A stretch of 64,000 bases of DNA from Tsukamurella pulmonis (GTDB lineage: Bacteria; Actinomycetota; Actinomycetes; Mycobacteriales; Mycobacteriaceae). A program made the translations under genes and the position numbers. The notes beneath the pieces were generated by a model, which saw only the letters and a list, made by a program, of their open reading frames with translations, was not told where the DNA came from and made no database searches. Position 1 is the stretch's first letter. Each line of letters begins with the position of its first letter. This document shows positions 1 to 10,865 of the stretch, piece after piece. Location: NCBI RefSeq assembly GCF_900103175.1, contig NZ_FNLF01000002.1, forward strand, positions 3,796,136 to 3,860,135, in the 5' to 3' direction.

Positions 1-560
1 ACCGCGGGGGTACTCAGGCCCTCGCGCGCGAGGGCCAGGGTCCAGTGGAACTCGCCACGCGCCAGGGCGGGGATCAGCCGCTCGCCGCGGCCGGTGCCGA
101 GCGCGGTGTGCCCGTGCAGCGAGAAGGGGACGTCGGAGCCGAGCGTCGCGGCCACCTCGTCGAGCTCGTCGCGGCCGATGTCGAGGCCCCACAGGGTGGC
201 GGCGCCGAGCAGCGCCGCGGCGGCGTCCGCGGAGCCGCCCGCCATGCCGCCCGCGACGGGGATGCCCTTGACGATGTCGATGCGCATGTTCGGGTCGCGC
301 CCGTACCGCTCGGCGAGGGCGACGACGGCGCGTGCGGCGAGGTTGGTGGGGTCCGTCGGCACGTCGCGCACGCCGTCGCCGGTCACGTGCAGGCTCAGCT
401 CGTCGGCCGGGGTGAGGGTCACGTCGTCGTGCAGCGACAGCGCCTGGAAGACGGTGACCAGCTCGTGGAAGCCGTCGGGCCGCACGTCGCCCACCCCGAG
501 GTGGAGGTTCACCTTGGCGGGCGCCCGCACGGTCAGGGGTGTCGGTACCACGGAAAGCAC
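1..560 (-). CDS. ispE: 4-diphosphocytidyl-2-C-methyl-D-erythritol kinase, 3' end outside the window
   Basis: GHMP-family kinase of the non-mevalonate (MEP) isoprenoid pathway, which phosphorylates CDP-methylerythritol with ATP in the cytoplasm. Reading down from a GTG at 560, the translation shows the N-terminal substrate segment [12 protein letters not shown] followed by [13 protein letters not shown]. The glycine-rich ATP loop [13 protein letters not shown] is near positions 235-265. About 186 codons are visible and the C-terminal part lies left of base 1. It starts 11 bases after the rsmA stop, so it is the last visible gene of the tatD-rpfB-rsmA-ispE series. Another in-frame GTG lies nine bases further in. 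The identity is firm; the exact start is not. Confidence 0.93.
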   Translation of the reverse strand, partial: MLSVVPTPLTVRAPAKVNLHLGVGDVRPDGFHELVTVFQALSLHDDVTLTPADELSLHVTGDGVRDVPTDPTNLAARAVVALAERYGRDPNMRIDIVKGIPVAGGMAGGSADAAAALLGAATLWGLDIGRDELDEVAATLGSDVPFSLHGHTALGTGRGERLIPALARGEFHWTLALAREGLSTPA

Positions 561-570
561 GCGGTCCAGA

Positions 571-1461
571 CTACGGGGCCGCGGCGGCGGGCCGGACGGA
601 AGCGAGCGCGGCGAACTGCTCGACGGAGAGCTTCTCGCCCCGCTCCCGAGGGTCGATACCGGCGGCGACCAGCAGTTCCTCCGCGGCTGCGGGCGATCCC
701 GCCCAGCCCGCCAGGGCGGCGCGCAGGGTCTTGCGGCGCTGCGCGAAGGCCGCGTCGACCGCCGCCCACAGCCGGGCGCGGTCCACGTCGGGACGCTCGC
801 CCGGTCCGTGCAGGTCGATCCGGACCAGCCCGGATTCGACGTTGGGCTCGGGCCAGAAGACGGCGCGCCCGACGGTGCCGGCCTTGCGCACACGCCCGTA
901 ATAGGCCGCCTTGACCGACGGGACGCCGTACACGCGCGAGCCGGGGGCGGCGGCGAGCCGGTCCGCCACCTCGAGCTGCACCATGACCAGGACCGTGCGC
1001 AGGGTGGGGACCTCGGCGAGCAGGTGCAGCAGCACCGGCACCGAGACGTTGTAGGGCAGGTTCGCGACGAGCACCGTCGGCGACGGGGTGCGGAGCTGCT
1101 CCCCCGAGACCTTGAGCGCGTCCTCGCCGATCACGGTGAGGTTCCCCGCCAGCTCGGGCGCCCGCTCTGCCACCGTCATCGGAAGCTGTTGTGCGAGCAC
1201 GGGATCGATCTCGACAGCGGTGACGGACGCGGCTGCGTCGAGCAGCGCGAGGGTGAGCGAGCCCAGCCCCGGGCCGACCTCGAGCGCAACGTCGTCGGGC
1301 CGCACGTCCGCGGCGGCGACGATCTTGCGGACCGTGTTCGGATCGTGCACGAAGTTCTGTCCCAGCGTCTTCGTGGGACGAACGGACAACTGCCCGGCCA
1401 GCGCGCGGATCTCCGCGGGGCCGAGCAGTCGTGCCTGATTCTTGAATTCGGCGCCGGTCAC
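571..1461 (-). CDS. rsmA: 16S rRNA (adenine1518/1519-N6)-dimethyltransferase
   Basis: KsgA/RsmA, 296 residues, the usual length. It dimethylates two adjacent adenosines in the terminal helix of 16S rRNA during 30S maturation. Visible motifs are TLGQNFVHD near the N-terminus, the SAM-binding [10 protein letters not shown], the acidic VEIDP at the end of beta-2, and the catalytic NLPYN. It lies 15 bases downstream of rpfB and 11 bases upstream of ispE, in the same order as remembered for mycobacteria, so it is probably co-transcribed. Nothing is odd about it. Confidence 0.96.
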   Translation of the reverse strand: MTGAEFKNQARLLGPAEIRALAGQLSVRPTKTLGQNFVHDPNTVRKIVAAADVRPDDVALEVGPGLGSLTLALLDAAASVTAVEIDPVLAQQLPMTVAERAPELAGNLTVIGEDALKVSGEQLRTPSPTVLVANLPYNVSVPVLLHLLAEVPTLRTVLVMVQLEVADRLAAAPGSRVYGVPSVKAAYYGRVRKAGTVGRAVFWPEPNVESGLVRIDLHGPGERPDVDRARLWAAVDAAFAQRRKTLRAALAGWAGSPAAAEELLVAAGIDPRERGEKLSVEQFAALASVRPAAAAP

Positions 1462-1476
1462 AGCGCTCGAGTCTAC

Positions 1477-3039
<1,563 letters not shown>

Positions 3040-3083
3040 TCACAGTACGGTAACGGAGAAGTGGGGGTCGTGCCAGCTTCTGT

Positions 3084-3941
3084 TCATTTCGCGCGTGCGA
3101 AGCCCTCCCCGAACACGCGCTCCGCGGTCGCCGTGGTGGCCGCCGCGATCTGCTCGGGCGCGACTCCGCGCAGGTCAGCGAGGTAGCGAGCGGTGTAGGG
3201 GATGCAATACGACTCGTTGGGCGTACCCCGGTAGGGGTGGGGTGTGAGATATGGCGCATCGGTCTCGACGAGCAGCTGATCGTCGGGCACCAGGCGCGCC
3301 GCCTCCTGCAGCTCGGTGGCGTTGGTGAACGTGACGGTGCCCGAGAAGCTGAGCACGTAGCCGCGATCGACGCACTCGCGCGCCATCGCCGCGTCGCCGG
3401 AGAAGCAGTGGAAGATCACCGTCTCGGGGGCGCCGAACCGCTCGAGGTCCGCCAGGATGTCGGCGTCGGCCTCGCGGTTGTGGATCATCAACGGCTTTCC
3501 CAGCCGCTTCGCCAGGTCGATGTGCCACTCGAAGGCCGCGTGCTGCTGCGCCGGGGTCGCCACGTCCTCGCGCTTGCCGAGCCAGTACCAGTCCAGGCCG
3601 GTCTCCCCGATCGCCACGCACCGCGGGTCCGAGGCCAGGCGCTCGAGTTCCTCCGGCGCACCGTCGAGCTCGAGTTGGTGCGCGTCCGTGGGGTGCAGGG
3701 CCACCGCCGCGAAGACGCGCTCGTCCCAGCGGCTCGCGTCGATGACGTAGCGCGCCTGCTCGAGGTCGCAGGCGACGGTGACGACGCGGTCGACGCCGAC
3801 CGACGCCGACCGGTCGACCAGCTCCCGCACCGCCTCGGGCGTGCGGGCGCGGCAGCCGTCGAGGTGCGTGTGCGCATCGACGAGGCCGGGCAGCGGCGCG
3901 GGCAGCGGAGGCGGCGGCTTCTTCTTACCCATGCCGTCCAT
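3084..3941 (-). CDS. TatD family metal-dependent hydrolase
   Basis: A 285-residue TatD-family protein with a TIM-barrel amidohydrolase fold. The metal-binding DAHTHLD follows a proline-rich N-terminal segment. GETGLDWY carries the conserved glutamate and HCFSG the conserved histidine, and ETDAPYLTP is the C-terminal metal motif. Family members act as 3'-5' DNA exonucleases or other hydrolases. It precedes rpfB by 80 bases in the same direction. The start could be Met1 or Met4, which lie close together. Confidence 0.92.
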   Translation of the reverse strand: MDGMGKKKPPPPLPAPLPGLVDAHTHLDGCRARTPEAVRELVDRSASVGVDRVVTVACDLEQARYVIDASRWDERVFAAVALHPTDAHQLELDGAPEELERLASDPRCVAIGETGLDWYWLGKREDVATPAQQHAAFEWHIDLAKRLGKPLMIHNREADADILADLERFGAPETVIFHCFSGDAAMARECVDRGYVLSFSGTVTFTNATELQEAARLVPDDQLLVETDAPYLTPHPYRGTPNESYCIPYTARYLADLRGVAPEQIAAATTATAERVFGEGFARAK

Positions 3942-4051
3942 TGTTCCGGTCGTCCTCGCACCGGGTTCGTTCGGACCATGTTTAATCGCCCGTTAAGCGC
4001 CCGCGAAGGCGCGCCTGCTGTGCTCGTCGCAGCACACCCGAGGAGAAACGC

Positions 4052-5221
4052 ATGAAGAAGTCCGTCCTGTCCGTCGCCCTCGTCGGCGGCGCCGCCCTGC
4101 TCGCCGCCTGCGGGACCACGGGCGGCGACCCGGTGGCCGCCCCGTCGTCGGCCCCGTCGTCCGCGACGTCCAGCGCCCCCGCGAACCCGACCGTCCCGGT
4201 CCCCGCCGGCCTCGACGTCGGCGGCTACCCGACGAAGGCCCGCACCATCACCGTCTCGGCGCAGCGGTCGTGGGTCGCCGAGGGCAATCGGATGGGCGAC
4301 GAGGCACTGATCCAGGCCGACGAGGTCGATCCGCGGCTGACCATGGGCGGCGCCGCGCTGCGCTCGTACCCCATCGTCGAGACCGCCGGGCTGAACACCC
4401 GCGTCCCCGACGCCACCGCCGCCGCGTTCGGCGCCAACGACTTCCGCGTCGGCATGACCACCACGCGCGGTGACGCGCTCAAGGACCCGAACGTCGCCGT
4501 ACGGATCGGCCTCTACCGGTTCGACACCGACGAGGCGGCGAAGAAGGCGGCGGACGCCGTGCGCACCGCGACCGCCGGCGCGCGTCCCGTGAAGGTCACC
4601 GTCGACGGGGCGCCCGAGGTGATCGCCTCCGAGTTCAAGCCCGGCACCGTCGACGCGTACGTCGTACAGGGCCCGTTCGTCGTGAACGTCAGCGGCACCG
4701 GCCCCTCCACCGACCAGGGCGCGCAGTTCGTGACCAAGGCCCTCGGCCTGGAACTGCCGAAGCTCAAGGGCTTCACGCCCACCCCCGTCGGCAAGATCCA
4801 GACGCTCGACATCGACAAGGACGGCATCCTCTCCCGCACACTGCCGCAGTCGAACCAGGCCGAGGCGGCACTGTTCGAGAACTGGTACGACCTCGCCGGG
4901 TACAAGCATCGCGTGGCCGACATCAGCAACCTGGGCACCATCACCGCCGCCGGCGTCGACCTCGTCGGGCAGGCCGGCAGCGTGGTCTACCGCACGCGCG
5001 ACGCGGCCGCGGCGACCACGATGGTGCAGACGGCGGCGAGCAAGAACCCCGCCGTCGCGGGCATCCCGCAACTGCCGGCGGTGAAGTGCATGAGCGGCGG
5101 CGACCGCACCTACTGCTGGATGCCCGTCGGACGGTACGTCGCCTCGGTCGACGACACGAACGCCGCCGTCGCCCGGCAGAAGGCCGCCGCGCAGTTCTCG
5201 ATCCTCGCGACCACGCCGTAG
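4052..5221 (+). CDS. secreted lipoprotein, DUF7373-like
   Basis: A 389-residue exported lipoprotein. The signal peptide MKKSVLSVALVGGAALLAAC ends in a lipobox with the lipidated Cys at residue 20, followed by a Ser/Ala/Pro-rich linker. The body looks like two related halves, each beginning near a YPTKA- or KIQTLDI-like strand. Several Cys near the C-terminus (KCMSGG, TYCWMP) may form disulfides. The family resembles a lipoprotein group (DUF7373) common in Nocardia, Gordonia and Tsukamurella; I give that name from memory. A strong Shine-Dalgarno (GAGGAG) lies six bases before the ATG. It is transcribed opposite to its neighbours tatD and metG and interrupts an otherwise conserved order. Confidence 0.85.
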   Translation: MKKSVLSVALVGGAALLAACGTTGGDPVAAPSSAPSSATSSAPANPTVPVPAGLDVGGYPTKARTITVSAQRSWVAEGNRMGDEALIQADEVDPRLTMGGAALRSYPIVETAGLNTRVPDATAAAFGANDFRVGMTTTRGDALKDPNVAVRIGLYRFDTDEAAKKAADAVRTATAGARPVKVTVDGAPEVIASEFKPGTVDAYVVQGPFVVNVSGTGPSTDQGAQFVTKALGLELPKLKGFTPTPVGKIQTLDIDKDGILSRTLPQSNQAEAALFENWYDLAGYKHRVADISNLGTITAAGVDLVGQAGSVVYRTRDAAAATTMVQTAASKNPAVAGIPQLPAVKCMSGGDRTYCWMPVGRYVASVDDTNAAVARQKAAAQFSILATTP

Positions 5222-5229
5222 CCGCCGGG

Positions 5230-5253
5230 CCGGGCGCGGACGACCGCGCCCGG
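5230..5253. terminator. GC-rich hairpin between convergent genes
   Basis: A perfect 10-bp inverted repeat (CCGGGCGCGG / CCGCGCCCGG) around a four-base loop sits between the convergent lipoprotein and metG stops. There is no T-tract, which is common for actinobacterial terminators, so this is a probable bidirectional terminator. Confidence 0.6.
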
Positions 5254-5258
5254 TGCGG

Positions 5259-6809
5259 CTACTCGGCCTCGGGCTCGACGTAGCGCGGGAAGACGCCCTG
5301 CGGCTTGGGCAGCGCGGTGCCGGGCACGAGGCGGGTGCCGACGGCCTCGAAGGTGCGCGCGTCCTTCGGCTGCTCGAGCAGGGTGAGCAGTTCCTCCGCC
5401 GACTCCGGCATCACCGGCTGCAGCAGCAGCGCGACCTGGCGGACGACCTCGGCGGTCGTGTACAGCACCGTGCCCATGCGCGCGGGGTCGCTGGCCTTGA
5501 GCTTCCACGGCTCCTGCGCCGAGAAGTAGCGGTTGGTCTCGGCGAGGACCTCCCAGATCGCCTCCAGGTACAGGTTCAGCGCCTGGTTGCCGACGTGCCG
5601 GCGCGAGGTCTCCAGCAGCCCGTCGGCCCGGGCGAGCAGCGCCTCGTCCTCGGGCGCGAACGCGCCGGGGTCGGGGACCGTGCCGGAGCAGTTCTTGTTG
5701 ATCATCGACAGCGAGCGCTGGGCGAGGTTGCCCAGTTCGTTGGCGAGGTCGGCGTTGATGCGGCCGACGATGGCCTCGTGGCTGTAGCTGCCGTCCTGGC
5801 CGAAGCTGACCTCACGGAGCAGGAAGAAGCGCAGCGCGTCGAGGCCGTACTCGGCGATCAACGCGTGCGGGTCGACGACGTTGCCGACCGACTTGCTCAT
5901 CTTCTCGCCCTTGTTGAACAGGAAGCCGTGGGCGAAGACCCGCTCGGGCAGCTCGATGCCGGCGCTCATGAGGAACGCGGGCCAGTAGACGGCGTGGAAC
6001 CGGATGATGTCCTTGCCGATGATCTGCAGCTTCGGCGGCCAGTACGTGCGGAACTGCTCCGACTCGGTGTCCGGGTAGCCGGCGCCGGTCAGGTAGTTGG
6101 TCAGCGCGTCCACCCACACGTACATGACGTGGTCGGGGTCGTTCGGGACGGGCACGCCCCAGTCGAAGGTGTCGCGGCTGATCGACAGGTCCTTGAGGCC
6201 GCCCTTGATGAAGCTGACGATCTCGTTGCGGCGGGTGGCCGGCTCGAGGTAGCCGCCCTCGCGGTCGAGGAGCTCGAGGAGCCGGTCCTGGTAGGCGGAC
6301 AGCTTGAAGAAGTACGACGCCTCCTCGGTCCACTCGACCTCGGTGCCGGTGTCGGTGGAGACGCGGGTGCCGTCCTCGGTGACGGTGGTCTCGTCCTCGG
6401 CGTAGTACGCCTCGTCGCGCACGGAGTACCAGCCCGAGTACTTGCCCAGGTAGATGTCGCCCGCGTCGACCATCTTCTGCCAGATGGCCTTCGACGCCTC
6501 GTAGTGATCGGCGTCGGTGGTGCGGATGAACCGGTCGAAGGTCGATCCCACGGCGCGCTGCAGCGCCTCGAAGGCGGCGGCGTTGCGGTCGGCCAGCGCC
6601 TTGGTCTCGATGCCCTCCTTGGCGGCGGTCTGCTGCATCTTCAGACCGTGCTCGTCCGTGCCCGTCAGGAAGAAGACGTCGAAGCCGTCGAGTCGCTGGA
6701 AGCGCGCGATCACGTCGGTGGCGATGTACTCGTAGGCGTGCCCGATGTGGGGCACGCCGTTCGGGTAGGCGATCGCCGTGGTGATGTAGAAAGCCTTGTC
6801 TGCAGCCAT
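5259..6809 (-). CDS. metG: methionyl-tRNA synthetase
   Basis: Class I aminoacyl-tRNA synthetase of 516 residues, charging tRNA-Met with methionine in the cytoplasm. It shows the HIGH signature ([11 protein letters not shown], about residues 19-29) and KMSKS at 303-307. [11 protein letters not shown] and the C-terminal anticodon-binding helices follow. It lacks the C-terminal EMAP-type RNA-binding domain found in longer MetG proteins, as in mycobacteria. The start ATG is 145 bases from the divergent DUF559 gene. Confidence 0.97.
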   Translation of the reverse strand: MAADKAFYITTAIAYPNGVPHIGHAYEYIATDVIARFQRLDGFDVFFLTGTDEHGLKMQQTAAKEGIETKALADRNAAAFEALQRAVGSTFDRFIRTTDADHYEASKAIWQKMVDAGDIYLGKYSGWYSVRDEAYYAEDETTVTEDGTRVSTDTGTEVEWTEEASYFFKLSAYQDRLLELLDREGGYLEPATRRNEIVSFIKGGLKDLSISRDTFDWGVPVPNDPDHVMYVWVDALTNYLTGAGYPDTESEQFRTYWPPKLQIIGKDIIRFHAVYWPAFLMSAGIELPERVFAHGFLFNKGEKMSKSVGNVVDPHALIAEYGLDALRFFLLREVSFGQDGSYSHEAIVGRINADLANELGNLAQRSLSMINKNCSGTVPDPGAFAPEDEALLARADGLLETSRRHVGNQALNLYLEAIWEVLAETNRYFSAQEPWKLKASDPARMGTVLYTTAEVVRQVALLLQPVMPESAEELLTLLEQPKDARTFEAVGTRLVPGTALPKPQGVFPRYVEPEAE

Positions 6810-6954
6810 GGTGCGCCCAGCTTATCGGCATCGCGCAAGCACGATTCGGTGAGCCGGTCAACCCCTCGCGGCGCGCCTGTGGACGAGCTGGATCCCTCCA
6901 CAGGCGCCGCCGTCCGCGGGGGTCGGCGGCCGTCGCGGGGCCCACGATGCGGGC

Positions 6955-7782
6955 ATGGGGGAATACGGAGTCATCTCACGGGCGGAACTCGAGTCCGCAG
7001 GGCACACGCCGCGGGCGATCCGCGCCGCAGTGCACAGCGAACGGATGATGCGCCTGCGGCCCGGCTGGTTCGCCGAGCCCGGCGCCGATCCGGATGTCGT
7101 GCGGGCGGTGACCATCGGCGGCGGCGTCAGCTGCATGTCCGCGCTGGCACGCCACCGGGTGTGGGTGCCGGAATCCGCTCGCGGCCTGCACGTGCGGCTG
7201 CCGGAACGCGCCCGACGGCGCCACCACCCCAAGGGCGTCACGGTGTGCGGAGCCTCGATCGGCGGGCCCATCGCGCTGGTCGATAACGTGCCCACCGCCC
7301 TCCTCGCCGCCGCCGACTGTGTGCACGGCGGCGAGCTGACCGCGGTCTTCGACTCGGTACTCCATCGCAGGCTCCTGCAGCCGGGCGAACTGACCGGCTT
7401 GTTCAGGAGCGGCCCCCGACGAGTACATCGCGCGCTGCTGGCCGTGGACGGCGCAGCGGAATCCGGCACGGAGACCCGGGTGCGTCTGCACGTCAGGCGC
7501 GAGCGACTGGATCACCGCACACAGGTCTTCATCCCCGGTGTGGGACGCGTGGACCTGCTCGTGGGAAAGAGCCTGGTGATCGAATGCGACAGCGAGGAAC
7601 ATCACGGCGGCGAGGCGATCGAGACCGATCGCGAGCGCGACCTCACCCTGGCCACACTGGGGTTCGCGGTGCTGCGCGTGTCGTACGACCAGGTCTTCCA
7701 CCAGTTCCCGAAGGTCGCCGCGGGTCTGGCGCGCAAGATCGCGGACGGCGACCACCTGCGGACCACCGACTACGTGCCCTGA
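6955..7782 (+). CDS. AbiEi-type N-terminal domain with C-terminal DUF559 (Vsr-like nuclease fold)
   Basis: 275 residues. The first half (GVISRAELESAGHTPRAIRAAV ... LRPGWF) resembles the winged-helix AbiEi_4-type domain found in type IV antitoxins and in many free-standing actinobacterial proteins. The C-terminal half (PGVGRVDLLVGKSLVIECDSEEHH ... RERDLTLATLGFAVLRVSY) carries the D-x(n)-ECD and downstream acidic residues of the DUF559/Vsr-like endonuclease fold. No AbiEii-type toxin lies next door, so a canonical toxin-antitoxin pair is not supported. Its role is unknown; DNA binding or cleavage is an inference from the folds. Confidence 0.75.
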   Translation: MGEYGVISRAELESAGHTPRAIRAAVHSERMMRLRPGWFAEPGADPDVVRAVTIGGGVSCMSALARHRVWVPESARGLHVRLPERARRRHHPKGVTVCGASIGGPIALVDNVPTALLAAADCVHGGELTAVFDSVLHRRLLQPGELTGLFRSGPRRVHRALLAVDGAAESGTETRVRLHVRRERLDHRTQVFIPGVGRVDLLVGKSLVIECDSEEHHGGEAIETDRERDLTLATLGFAVLRVSYDQVFHQFPKVAAGLARKIADGDHLRTTDYVP

Positions 7783-7799
7783 CGGCTACTGGAGATAAG

Positions 7800-7884
7800 C
7801 GCACAAACGTCGTCCCCAGCGGCGCTCGGATTCCACGAGCAGGGGAAACGCCGGGGTCGCGCCGCCGGGGACGACGTTTGTGCG
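7800..7884. repeat. long imperfect inverted repeat
   Basis: Two 26-base arms, 7800-7825 and 7859-7884, pair at 25 of 26 positions, with 18 perfect outer pairs (CGCACAAACGTCGTCCCC and its complement). The loop is about 33 bases. It lies between the convergent DUF559 gene and a small hypothetical gene. It could be a transcription terminator, but the long outer arms without a T-tract look more like a palindromic mobile element or REP-like unit. Confidence 0.7.
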
Positions 7885-7940
7885 GGGCGTTCGGATAGCT
7901 CGCGATCGCGTGGGGGATCGTCGCGGGGTCGCGGTGCTCG

Positions 7941-8213
7941 TCAGCCGGCGAGAACGGCGGACGGTACCGCGTCCAGCGCGATGACCGCGCCGGTCCCGTC
8001 GAGCTGGAAGCGGGCGATGTCGCGCCCGTAGCGCACGTAGACCACGTCGTAGTCCACGCCGATGACCTCGGTGTCGACGGTCGGCGCCTCGGTCGCGGTA
8101 CCGGCGAACTCGCCCTCCGCGTAGAAGCGAACCTGGCTGCGCTCGCCGTGGGCGACGTGCACCCAGGCCAGGCGCCCACCGAGATCCGTGCCGCCGTCGA
8201 TCACCGAGTTCAT
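7941..8213 (-). CDS. conserved-looking hypothetical protein, 90 residues
   Basis: Small soluble protein starting MNSVIDGGTDLG, preceded by a strong GAGGAGGA Shine-Dalgarno five bases upstream. That favours this ATG over the longer open frame. The sequence is rich in beta-strand patterns (VYVRYGRDIARFQLDG) with no motif I recognise. It is convergent with the DUF559 gene and divergent from pabB. Confidence 0.65.
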   Translation of the reverse strand: MNSVIDGGTDLGGRLAWVHVAHGERSQVRFYAEGEFAGTATEAPTVDTEVIGVDYDVVYVRYGRDIARFQLDGTGAVIALDAVPSAVLAG

Positions 8214-8380
8214 CGCTCCTCCTCGTGGTATGGGTGGCGGGCGGATCAGGTGAGTGGGAGAGATCCGCCGGCCACGCCCTACTCTTCCGTTCCGCGCGGC
8301 CCGGCACATCCGGCTAATTACCCATTTCTCCCCGAGATCCGTCCCACTTTCGTCGGATGCGGGCATGACAGGATGGCGCG

Positions 8381-9502
8381 GTGCATCCGGTCGACATGCT
8401 GCGGGCGCTGCGGGAGCGCGGCCACCGGCCCGCGGCTCTGCTGGGCGCGTGGGGCGGCTACCGGGCCGTCATCGCGCCGGCGCCACGCCTGACTCCCGGG
8501 ACCGCCCCCGACGGCGCTCCGTGGCTCGGGATCGTCGGCTACCCGGACGCCACCGACGAAGCCCGGTTGCTGCCCCAGACGATCGGCGGCGATCCCGGTC
8601 CGCTGCTGCTCCAGCACGGCGACGGTCGCTGGACCTGCACCGATCTCGGTTTCGCGGTCCCCGACACCGCCCCCGCCGCACGGCCGTGGTCGGCCACCTG
8701 GACCCCGCCGGACCGCGCCGATCACCGCGCCGCGGTCCTCGCCTGCCAGGAGGCGATCCGGGCGGGCGACGTCTACCAGGTCAATGTGTGCACCCGGTTC
8801 GACGGCGCGCTCACCGGCGATCCGCTCGAGATGTTCGCCGACATCGCCGCCGCGACCCGGCCCGCGAAGGCCGCCTACCTCGAGGGCGACTGGGGCGCGG
8901 TCGCCTCCTTCTCCCCCGAGACATTCCTCACCGAGCGCGACGGCCTGCTCACCGAGCGCCCGATCAAAGGGACGCTGCCGCTGATCCGCCCGCCCGAGGA
9001 ACTGCGGGCGAGCGTCAAGGACGTCGCCGAGAACGTGATGATCGTCGACCTGGTGCGCAACGACCTGAGCCGCGTCGCGCGCACCGGCTCCGTGCGGACC
9101 CCGGAACTGCTGCGGGTCGAGCCCGCGCCCGGCGTCTGGCACCTGGTCTCGACGGTGACCGCCCGGCAGCGACCCGGCACCACCCGCGCCGACCTCCTGG
9201 AGGCGACATTCCCGCCCGCCTCTGTCACCGGCACCCCGAAACTCTCCGCCCGCGGCCGGATCCGGCAGTGGGAGAAGCACACCCGCGGCACCTACTGCGG
9301 CGCGATCGGCATCGACCACCCGCTGACCGGGCTCGACCTCAACGTGGCGATCCGCACCGTCGAGGCGCGCGACGGCGCCCTGCGGCTCGGCGTGGGCGGC
9401 GGCATCACCATCGACTCCGAGCCCGACGCGGAGTGGCGCGAGTGCCTGGACAAGGCCGCGACGATCGTCGGGTACCGCCCCGGATCTCACCCGCGCGGGT
9501 GA
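8381..9502 (+). CDS. pabB: aminodeoxychorismate synthase component I
   Basis: 373 residues of the chorismate-utilising enzyme family. It aminates chorismate to 4-amino-4-deoxychorismate for p-aminobenzoate and folate synthesis, normally with a PabA glutaminase partner. Visible signatures are PIKGT, ENVMIVDLVRNDLSRV, the PPASVTGTPK catalytic loop, YCGAIG and GGGITIDSEP. The isochorismate and anthranilate synthase relatives share these, but the PIKGT lysine and short length favour PabB. The start is GTG at 8381; an in-frame ATG lies 15 bases later. Confidence 0.88.
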   Translation: MHPVDMLRALRERGHRPAALLGAWGGYRAVIAPAPRLTPGTAPDGAPWLGIVGYPDATDEARLLPQTIGGDPGPLLLQHGDGRWTCTDLGFAVPDTAPAARPWSATWTPPDRADHRAAVLACQEAIRAGDVYQVNVCTRFDGALTGDPLEMFADIAAATRPAKAAYLEGDWGAVASFSPETFLTERDGLLTERPIKGTLPLIRPPEELRASVKDVAENVMIVDLVRNDLSRVARTGSVRTPELLRVEPAPGVWHLVSTVTARQRPGTTRADLLEATFPPASVTGTPKLSARGRIRQWEKHTRGTYCGAIGIDHPLTGLDLNVAIRTVEARDGALRLGVGGGITIDSEPDAEWRECLDKAATIVGYRPGSHPRG

Positions 9503-9537
9503 GGACGGCGGGCGCCCTCCGGCGCGACGCTGGGGGC

Positions 9538-10035
9538 ATGGTCGACTTCCGCGTTCCCGCCCTCCGCCGGTTCCTGCAGCTACTGGCCGTGGCCTTCGCC
9601 GCCGGTGTGGTGTTCGGCGGCTACCTCTTCACCCGGCGCGATCCGGAGGTCGCGGGCTTCGTCGGGTGGACCGCCGCCTGGCCGCAGCACGCGGTGGTGG
9701 CCGTGGTCGGCGCGGTGCTCGTCCTCGGGATCCGGGCCCGACGGTGGCCGCCCCGCACGCCCGCCCTCACCCCGGCGCGGCTGGCGCTCGCGGCGCCGCT
9801 GCTGGGCCTGCTCGTCTTCGCCGCGTTCCGGGCCGGGGTGCAGGTGCTCGCCGGGTTGGACCCGAACTTCACCGTGAACGCGTGGGGCGGCCCCACCTAC
9901 CTCGGCGCGATGGCGTGCCACTACCTCGACCTCGCCGTGGGCGGCCTCCTCGTGGTGGGTGCGCTGCGGCTGATCCTGAGCCGCCCAGCGTCCGGGACGA
10001 GCGGGGTTCAGCGCGCGGCCAGCGCCGCCTCGTAG
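9538..10035 (+). CDS. integral membrane protein of unknown function
   Basis: 165 residues with four predicted membrane segments (starting near residues 11, 45, 85 and 140) and a short loop containing WGGPTYLGAMACHYLDL before the last segment. It starts at an ATG 35 bases after pabB and probably shares its transcript. Its 3' end overlaps the convergent rsmI gene by 28 bases. I do not recognise the family. Confidence 0.7.
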   Translation: MVDFRVPALRRFLQLLAVAFAAGVVFGGYLFTRRDPEVAGFVGWTAAWPQHAVVAVVGAVLVLGIRARRWPPRTPALTPARLALAAPLLGLLVFAAFRAGVQVLAGLDPNFTVNAWGGPTYLGAMACHYLDLAVGGLLVVGALRLILSRPASGTSGVQRAASAAS

Positions 10036-10850
10036 AGCTCGCGCTTGGAGGCGCCGGTCTCCGCGGCGACGGCGGCGCAGGCGTCCTTGAGCCGCTCCCC
10101 CGCGTCCACGAGGCGCAGGACCGCGGCGACATGGTCCTCGGGGTTCGCGGAGACGGCCGCGGCGCCCTCGACGACGACGGTGATCTCGCCGCGCACACCC
10201 TCGGCGGCCCACGCGGCGAGCTCACCCAGCGAACCGCGGCGGACCTCCTCGTAGGTCTTGGTGAGCTCGCGACACACCGCGGCGCGACGCTCGTTTCCGA
10301 GGACCTCCGCGGCATCGGCGAGGGTCTCGGCGAGGCGGTGCGGCGACTCGAAGAAGACCGCCGCGCGACGTTCCGTCACCAGCTCGGTGAGCCAGGACCG
10401 GCGGGCGCCGGACTTACGCGGGGCGAAACCGTCGAACAGGAACCGCTCGACGGGCAGCCCGGACAGGGCCAGGGCGGTGGTGACGGCCGACGGTCCGGGC
10501 AGGCAGGTGACCCGGTGCCCCGCCTCGACGACGGCTGCGACCAGGCGGTATCCGGGGTCGGAGACCGACGGCATCCCGGCGTCGGTGATGAGCAGAACGG
10601 TCTCGCCGGCATCGAGGGCGGCGAGCAGCTGCGGGATGCGGCCCTGCTCGTTGTGGTCGTAGAAGCTGAGGATCCTGCCCCGGGTCTCGACGTTCAGGGA
10701 CGCGGCCAGCGACCGGGCCCGCCGGGTGTCCTCGGCGGCGATCACGTCGGCCTCCCCGAGCGCGGCGATCAACCGCGCGGTGGCGTCGCCCGGGTTGCCC
10801 ATCGGCACCCCGGCGACGATCAGCACTGCGCTCGCGTCCTCGGCTCCCAC
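10008..10850 (-). CDS. rsmI: 16S rRNA (cytidine1402-2'-O)-methyltransferase
   Basis: 280-residue tetrapyrrole-methylase-fold enzyme that 2'-O-methylates C1402 in the ribosomal P site using SAM. It shows VPMGNPGDATARL, AAEDTRRARSL, LITDAGMPSVSDPGYRLV, LPGPSAVTTALALSGLP, FDGFAPRK and the C-terminal SKRELYEAAL, all typical of RsmI. The open frame continues far upstream through the opposite-strand mannosyltransferase gene, which is coincidental. I place the start at the GTG at 10850, 15 bases from the divergent pmt start. A GTG at 10859 is also possible. Confidence 0.93.
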   Translation of the reverse strand: MGAEDASAVLIVAGVPMGNPGDATARLIAALGEADVIAAEDTRRARSLAASLNVETRGRILSFYDHNEQGRIPQLLAALDAGETVLLITDAGMPSVSDPGYRLVAAVVEAGHRVTCLPGPSAVTTALALSGLPVERFLFDGFAPRKSGARRSWLTELVTERRAAVFFESPHRLAETLADAAEVLGNERRAAVCRELTKTYEEVRRGSLGELAAWAAEGVRGEITVVVEGAAAVSANPEDHVAAVLRLVDAGERLKDACAAVAAETGASKRELYEAALAAR

Positions 10851-10865
10851 GGCACACACCCTACG

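Noticed and set aside
8254-10035. 593-codon frame read as one protein
   Set aside because: The first two thirds are out of frame with pabB; only the ATG at 9538 onward looks like a real membrane protein.
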